A stretch of 9,749 bases of DNA from contig CANRVM010000037.1 of NCBI GenBank assembly GCA_947643295.1, positions 1 through 9,749 of the forward strand, written 5' to 3'. The notes under the pieces are model-generated. The model saw only the letters and a program-made list of their open reading frames with translations, did no database searches and was not told the DNA's origin. How positions within the stretch are numbered: position 1 is the first letter of the stretch; each line of letters opens with the position of its first letter. This document shows, piece by piece, positions 6,021 through 9,749 of the stretch. This DNA is from an uncultured Mycoplasmatota bacterium. Its GTDB lineage: Bacteria; Bacillota_I; Bacilli_A; RF39; UBA660. The translations under genes and the position numbers were made by a program.

Positions 6021-6230
6021 ATGGTACATGATTTATTAATGGTATTGTTAGGGCTTGTGGTAGGATTAGTAATTGGTGTTTTTGTTGCAAGGTTTATGAT
6101 GAAAAAATACCTAAAGAAAAATCCTCCTATTAATGAAGAAATGATTAAAGCGTTAATGATGCAGATGGGTAGAAAACCAAATCAAAAACAAATTAATCAA
6201 ATGATGAAAAGTATGAACAAGTATATGTAA
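6021..6230 (+). CDS. yneF: YneF / UPF0154 family small membrane protein
   Basis: This 69-residue protein has one N-terminal membrane helix (about residues 4-26, rich in Leu, Val and Gly), then a basic stretch ([10 protein letters not shown]) and a conserved cytoplasmic tail containing [20 protein letters not shown] and a following QMMKSM repeat of the Met/Gln-rich pattern. This is the signature of the UPF0154 family, found after sirA in Bacillus. The family is widespread in low-GC Firmicutes and has no established function. The charge distribution suggests a short outside N-terminus and an inside tail. AGGAG (6007-6011) is well spaced from the ATG. A perfect seven-base-pair hairpin (TTTAGTA/TACTAAA, 5989-5995/5999-6005) sits just before it and could influence translation or the sirA mRNA end. 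Confidence 0.94.
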   Translation: MVHDLLMVLLGLVVGLVIGVFVARFMMKKYLKKNPPINEEMIKALMMQMGRKPNQKQINQMMKSMNKYM

Positions 6231-6256
6231 GTAAGTAAATAAAAACTTACTTTTTT
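6229..6256 (+). terminator. Intrinsic terminator overlapping the yneF stop
   Basis: AAGTAAGT (6229-6236) pairs with ACTTACTT (6245-6252) around an eight-base AT loop, with a T-run through 6256. The 5' arm begins inside the yneF TAA codon (6228-6230). It separates the tkt-sirA-yneF block from the repair operon. Confidence 0.8.
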
Positions 6257-6298
6257 CATGAATGAATATTACCTTTCCTAGAAATTTTACTTCATAGA

Positions 6299-6307
6299 TG
6301 CTATAAT
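6299..6307 (+). promoter_or_regulatory. Extended -10 promoter of uvrC
   Basis: TGCTATAAT is a perfect extended -10 (TG, one base, TATAAT). No convincing -35 is present at 6279-6285, which extended -10 promoters tolerate. Transcription would begin near 6314, 27 bases before the uvrC start. No GAAC-N4-GTTC type SOS operator is visible, so LexA control is not supported. Confidence 0.65.
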
Positions 6308-6340
6308 AAAGAAGATAGTTCTTAATAGGAGGGATGATTT

Positions 6341-8101
6341 TTGAAAGACTTTAAAGAAAAGCTAGCACTTGTTCCAACAAAACCAGGTAGTTATCAAATG
6401 AAAAATAAAGATGGTGTCATTATTTATGTTGGAAAGGCCAAAAACCTACAACGAAGATTACGAAGTTACTTTACAAGAACAGTTACAGGTAAAACGAAAA
6501 TGCTAGTAGAAGATATCGATGATTTTGAATATATTGTTACTTCATCAGAATTAGAATCCTTAATATTAGAAATTACTTTAATCAAGAAATATGATCCCAA
6601 ATATAATATTTTGTTAAGAGATGATAAAACGTATCCTTATATTGAATTAACAAAGGAGAGATATCCAATCTTAAAGGTAGTAAGAAATGTCAAAAGAAGA
6701 AAAAATAAAAATTATTTGTATGGACCTTATCCAAATGTCTATGCCGCAAGACGTACGGTAGATATGTTAAATCGTTTATATCCTTTAAGAAAGTGTGATA
6801 CATTAAAAAAGGATTTATGTTTATATTATCATATTAATCAATGTTATGGTTATTGTAAGAAAAAGGTTAGTGAAGACCAAGTAAAAGAAATGGTAAAAGA
6901 AGTAACTAGTTTTTTAAAGGGAGACTCCAAAGAAGTGGAGAAGAAAATAATAGAAGAGATGAATCTTGCTTCGGAAAAATTAAACTTTGAAAGAGCGAAA
7001 GAATTAAAAGAGATGCTTGAAGATATTCATATCACCTTAAATAAGCAAAAAATAGATTTAAATGATAATTATAACTTTGATTTATTTAATTATTATAAAG
7101 ATAAAAATTATTTATCTGTTCAAATATTCTTTGTAAGAAATGGACTCTTAGTAGGAAGGCATGAAGAAATTATTTCTTCTTTAGAAGAGGAAGAAGACTC
7201 ACTAGAATATATTATCAAGTTTTATGATAAAAATGGGATTCTTCCAAAACAATTGTTAGTGTGTGAAGAAATGAATGTAGAGTTATTGTCTTCTTATTTA
7301 AACATCAAGGTAGTAACGCCAAAAAGAGGAAAATTATATTCTTTATTAAAATTAGCACGTGAAAATGCAAAACAAAAACTTGAAGCAGAAGAAGAGATGT
7401 TACATCATAATGATCAACTAAGACTGGATGCGATAGAAGAGTTAAAAAATCTACTACATATTGAAAAAGCATCTCGTATGGAGTCTTTTGATAATTCTCA
7501 TTTATTTGGTACTTTTTATGTGGGAGGAATGGTAGTTTATGATGATTTTCTTCCTTTAAAGAATGAATACCGTAAATTTAAAATTTCTACGGATGTTTTG
7601 GATGATTTATCGGCGATGAAAGAAGTCTTATATAGAAGATATTATAAGGTATTAATGGAAAACCTAGAAAGACCAGATTTGATTGTGATGGATGGGGGAA
7701 AAACGCAAATTGCTGTTTGTAAAGAAGTGTTAGAATCGCTTCATATGAAAATACCAATTATTGGACTAATAAAAGATGATAAGCATAGAACGAATCAAAT
7801 TATGAATGAAAACTTCGAAATAGTGGGGGTTAGTAAAGATAGTAATTTGTTTCTATTTTTAACAAGAATTCAGGATGAGGTGCATCGTTATGCGATTACT
7901 TATCATAGAAATATGAAAGCAAAGGGAGCCCTGTCTTCTGTTTTGGATGCGATACCTGGTGTAGGAGAAGTTACCAAGAAAGAATTATTAAAAAAGTTTG
8001 GTTCCTTAAAAAAGATGAAAATGGCGACACTAGAAGAGTTAGGACAGGTGGTAAAAAAAGATGTTGCAAAAAAGTTGTTTTCTTATTTGCAGGAATTGTA
8101 G
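6341..8101 (+). CDS. uvrC: Excinuclease ABC subunit C
   Basis: UvrC makes the two incisions in nucleotide excision repair after UvrA and UvrB locate damage. The 586-residue product has an N-terminal GIY-YIG nuclease (about residues 10-95: PGSYQM, then IIYVGKAKNLQRRLRSYF at 27-44). Next come a Cys cluster C152/C160/C168/C172, a UVR domain for UvrB contact around 200-235, and the RNase H-like second nuclease with FDNSH (D384, H387), VMDGGKTQ (D451) and QDEVHRYAI (H515). A C-terminal helix-hairpin-helix pair (IPGVGEVTKKELLKKFGS) follows. The four-Cys arrangement matches the one reported to bind an iron-sulfur cluster in E. coli UvrC. The start is TTG, chosen because AGGAGGG (6327-6333) lies seven bases upstream; the ATG at 6334 is out of frame and stops at once. 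It is first in a uvrC-prepilin-mutL unit. Confidence 0.98.
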   Translation: MKDFKEKLALVPTKPGSYQMKNKDGVIIYVGKAKNLQRRLRSYFTRTVTGKTKMLVEDIDDFEYIVTSSELESLILEITLIKKYDPKYNILLRDDKTYPYIELTKERYPILKVVRNVKRRKNKNYLYGPYPNVYAARRTVDMLNRLYPLRKCDTLKKDLCLYYHINQCYGYCKKKVSEDQVKEMVKEVTSFLKGDSKEVEKKIIEEMNLASEKLNFERAKELKEMLEDIHITLNKQKIDLNDNYNFDLFNYYKDKNYLSVQIFFVRNGLLVGRHEEIISSLEEEEDSLEYIIKFYDKNGILPKQLLVCEEMNVELLSSYLNIKVVTPKRGKLYSLLKLARENAKQKLEAEEEMLHHNDQLRLDAIEELKNLLHIEKASRMESFDNSHLFGTFYVGGMVVYDDFLPLKNEYRKFKISTDVLDDLSAMKEVLYRRYYKVLMENLERPDLIVMDGGKTQIAVCKEVLESLHMKIPIIGLIKDDKHRTNQIMNENFEIVGVSKDSNLFLFLTRIQDEVHRYAITYHRNMKAKGALSSVLDAIPGVGEVTKKELLKKFGSLKKMKMATLEELGQVVKKDVAKKLFSYLQEL

Positions 8102-8107
8102 TATAAT
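8102..8107 (+). promoter_or_regulatory. Possible internal -10 between uvrC and the prepilin gene
   Basis: TATAAT follows the last base of the uvrC stop codon directly. No clear -35 is found at the right distance (8079-8084 reads TTTCTT). If active it would allow the prepilin and mutL to be expressed apart from uvrC, from a start near 8114 that leaves almost no leader. Chance occurrence is likely. Confidence 0.25.
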
Positions 8108-8124
8108 AAAAGAAGGTGATAGAT

Positions 8125-8559
8125 ATGAAAAAAAAGATAAATACGAAAGGACTTACTCTAATTGAAATGTTAGGGGCAATTGCTGTACTTGGTATATTAG
8201 GTATGGTTGGAATAGCGGCTACATCTAAATATATCGCACACTCTAGGGCGAAATCTTATAAAACGATGTCTCAAAGTATTTATGAAGCAGCAGAAAACTG
8301 TGCTATTGAAGGAACTTGCAATGTGCCAGGAACAATTTCTACGGATGAGTTAATAAGAGATGGTTATTTGGATGGATTAAAAAATCCGATTCAATCAAAA
8401 CATGATTGTAATGGAACAGTAACCGTAACAGATGCAGGTGCATCAGCAGATTCTTTAGAATACAATGATTACAAATATACAGTAGTTTTACGATGTGAAG
8501 GGTTGGATCATATTAAGAAAGATTATGTATGGCCAGATGCAAAAAGTCAAAAAAAGTAG
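8125..8559 (+). CDS. Type IV-like prepilin (ComGC/type II secretion pseudopilin class)
   Basis: The 144-residue product begins with a short basic leader (MKKKINTKG) and the class III prepilin motif: cleavage expected after Gly9, giving a mature protein starting LTLIE with Glu at +5. The hydrophobic helix covers about residues 10-32. A prepilin peptidase (PilD/ComC family) should cut and methylate it, after which it would assemble into a pilus or pseudopilus in the envelope. The globular part has four Cys (59, 65, 95, 124), enough for two disulfides, and a GYLDGLKNPI segment of the kind seen in Firmicute pilins. ATG 8125 is preferred over GTG 8116, because the AAGG of the AGAAGGTGAT binding site (8111-8120) overlaps that GTG. 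It sits 23 bases after uvrC and 7 before mutL, with no other pilus gene in view. Whether it serves DNA uptake, adhesion or secretion cannot be decided here. Confidence 0.88.
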   Translation: MKKKINTKGLTLIEMLGAIAVLGILGMVGIAATSKYIAHSRAKSYKTMSQSIYEAAENCAIEGTCNVPGTISTDELIRDGYLDGLKNPIQSKHDCNGTVTVTDAGASADSLEYNDYKYTVVLRCEGLDHIKKDYVWPDAKSQKK

Positions 8560-8566
8560 GTAGAAT

Positions 8567-9749
8567 ATGTCAAGTATTAAAGTTATGGATGATGTTTTAG
8601 CCAATAAGATAGCAGCAGGGGAAGTAGTCGAGAAGACCATGAATGTGGTAAAGGAATTAGTAGAAAATTCCATTGATGCCAAGAGTAATGAAATAGAAAT
8701 TAAATTAATTGATTCAGGTGTGAAAGAAATTATTGTTAGTGATAATGGAATAGGAATGGATTTAGAGGATGCCAAAATGGCTTTTTTAAGACACGCAACT
8801 TCTAAGTTAAAGAATTTAGATGATTTATTTTATATTGAATCGTTAGGTTTTAGAGGAGAGGCATTACCATCGATTGCCTCTGTTTCTAATGTTATTTTAA
8901 AAACATCGAATGGAAAAGTTGGAACTTTACTAAAATTATTTGGTGGGAAAGATATGGAAGTGGAAAGATGTGATTTGCAGGAAGGAACCACCATCACTAT
9001 ATCGGATTTATTCTATAATACGCCTGTTAGACTTAAATATTTGAAAAATCTTTATGTAGAACTTGCAAATATTGTAGAATATATAGATAAAATGGCACTA
9101 TCTTATCCAGATATCAAATTTACTTTAATTAATAATAATAAAGTATTATTAAAAACAGATGGTTCAGGAGACTTATTAAAAGTGATTTATGAAATCTATG
9201 GCTCTGATATTACAAAGAAAATGATTCCTATTACAGGAGAAAATGATGACTATTATATTAGTGGTTATATTTCTTATCCAGAAGTAACAAAAAGTAACCG
9301 TAATTCTATTACTACATTAGTAAATGGTAGAGTCATTAAAAATAATGAACTAAATAAAATGATTGTAGATTGTTATCACACTTATATTCCAAAGGATAAA
9401 TTTCCAGTTATCGTCTTAAATATTGATGTAGATCCTATTCTTATTGATATTAATATCCACCCAACAAAAATGGACATTAAATTTTCAAAAATGGATACTT
9501 TAAAAGAGTTGTTAAGTTCTTTAATTTTAGAAAGATTAAAGCAAATTACTCTGATTCCTACTATTTCAGTGAGAGATAATACAGCTATTTCAGAAGTATA
9601 TACTCAAATTGGCAATCAAAAGGAAAAACTAGTAGACAAAGTAGAGTATGAGGAGATGGAATTAGATTTTACTATTCAAGAAGAAAAAATAGATTATAAA
9701 AAAAAAAAAGAGAGCCAAAAAGAAAGTGGCAAAAAAGAATCCACTAGTA
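8567..9749 (+). CDS. mutL: DNA mismatch repair protein MutL (N-terminal part, runs off window end)
   Basis: MutL is the ATP-driven coordinator of mismatch repair that links MutS to downstream strand removal. The 394 codons present contain the GHKL ATPase motifs: ELVENSIDA (30-38, catalytic Glu30 and Asn34), DNGIGM (59-64), LRHATSKL (74-81) and GFRGEAL (94-100). The transducer domain follows, with NIHPTKMDIKFS. After about residue 330 the sequence becomes a charged, low-complexity linker; the C-terminal dimerisation and possible endonuclease domain lies beyond the window. The ATG lies seven bases after the prepilin stop, with a weak AGGTAG binding site overlapping that stop, so translation may be coupled. 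mutS is not adjacent, unlike in many Firmicutes. The linker contains a run of 12 A. Confidence 0.97.
   Translation, partial: MSSIKVMDDVLANKIAAGEVVEKTMNVVKELVENSIDAKSNEIEIKLIDSGVKEIIVSDNGIGMDLEDAKMAFLRHATSKLKNLDDLFYIESLGFRGEALPSIASVSNVILKTSNGKVGTLLKLFGGKDMEVERCDLQEGTTITISDLFYNTPVRLKYLKNLYVELANIVEYIDKMALSYPDIKFTLINNNKVLLKTDGSGDLLKVIYEIYGSDITKKMIPITGENDDYYISGYISYPEVTKSNRNSITTLVNGRVIKNNELNKMIVDCYHTYIPKDKFPVIVLNIDVDPILIDINIHPTKMDIKFSKMDTLKELLSSLILERLKQITLIPTISVRDNTAISEVYTQIGNQKEKLVDKVEYEEMELDFTIQEEKIDYKKKKESQKESGKKESTS
9698..9709 (+). repeat. Homopolymer of 12 A inside mutL
   Basis: Twelve consecutive A encode four Lys (codons 378-381) in the MutL linker. Such tracts are prone to replication and transcription slippage. 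A one-base change in one direction reaches TAG within 13 codons (TAG at 9746-9748); in the other direction the frame stays open to the window end. Confidence 0.9.

Noticed and set aside
6257..6340. SOS (LexA) operator in front of uvrC
   Set aside because: No GAAC-N4-GTTC type palindrome is present in the promoter region.
8488..8775. 95-codon open frame on the - strand over the prepilin-mutL junction
   Set aside because: It overlaps two well-supported genes in the opposite direction and has a low-complexity Ser/Ile/Leu translation without a recognisable motif.

Overview
The window is very AT-rich with short intergenic gaps, a T-box leader, strong AGGAGG-type ribosome binding sites and extended -10 promoters. 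It looks like a low-GC Firmicute. The tkt-sirA-yneF gene order is known from Bacillus, and a SirA homologue points to a member of class Bacilli that sporulates or recently did. The distance from Bacillus proteins and the extreme AT bias suggest an uncultured or host-associated lineage rather than Bacillus itself, which is inference. All recognised genes are on the + strand. No CRISPR array, IS element, tRNA or rRNA was seen.

Region by region: 1-537 has no protein gene, but from about 235 it is a methionine-type T-box leader ending in a terminator. 538-2175 is metG, a short methionyl-tRNA synthetase with four CxxC pairs and no C-terminal tRNA-binding domain. 2176-2680 is a 505-base gap. It holds a possible promoter, a compact series of hairpins ending in a clear intrinsic terminator (2321-2351), a possibly decayed small reading frame, a 120-base-spaced direct repeat and a large hairpin. 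2681-3243 is a broken remnant of the C-terminal part of a bleomycin-hydrolase/PepC-type cysteine aminopeptidase, with a one-base frameshift and a TAG at the position of a conserved Trp. 3244-3505 holds a promoter followed almost at once by a terminator, then a second promoter that probably drives tkt.

3506-6230 is tkt (transketolase), sirA (inhibitor of DnaA during sporulation) and yneF (small UPF0154 membrane protein). A 7/7 match to the Spo0A operator (0A box) lies just upstream of sirA, in the place expected for a Spo0A-activated promoter. A terminator overlapping the yneF stop codon closes this block.

6302 onward is a second unit driven by a perfect extended -10: uvrC (nucleotide excision repair nuclease), a type IV-like prepilin, and mutL (mismatch repair ATPase), which runs off the window end. 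The genes are 7-23 bases apart and probably co-transcribed, placing an envelope or competence-type pilin inside a DNA-repair operon. mutL contains a 12-A homopolymer just before the window end.

The strongest points for follow-up are the predicted Spo0A control of sirA, the structured RNA candidate after metG, the pepC relic and the prepilin inside the repair operon. I saw no convincing new defence or mobile system.
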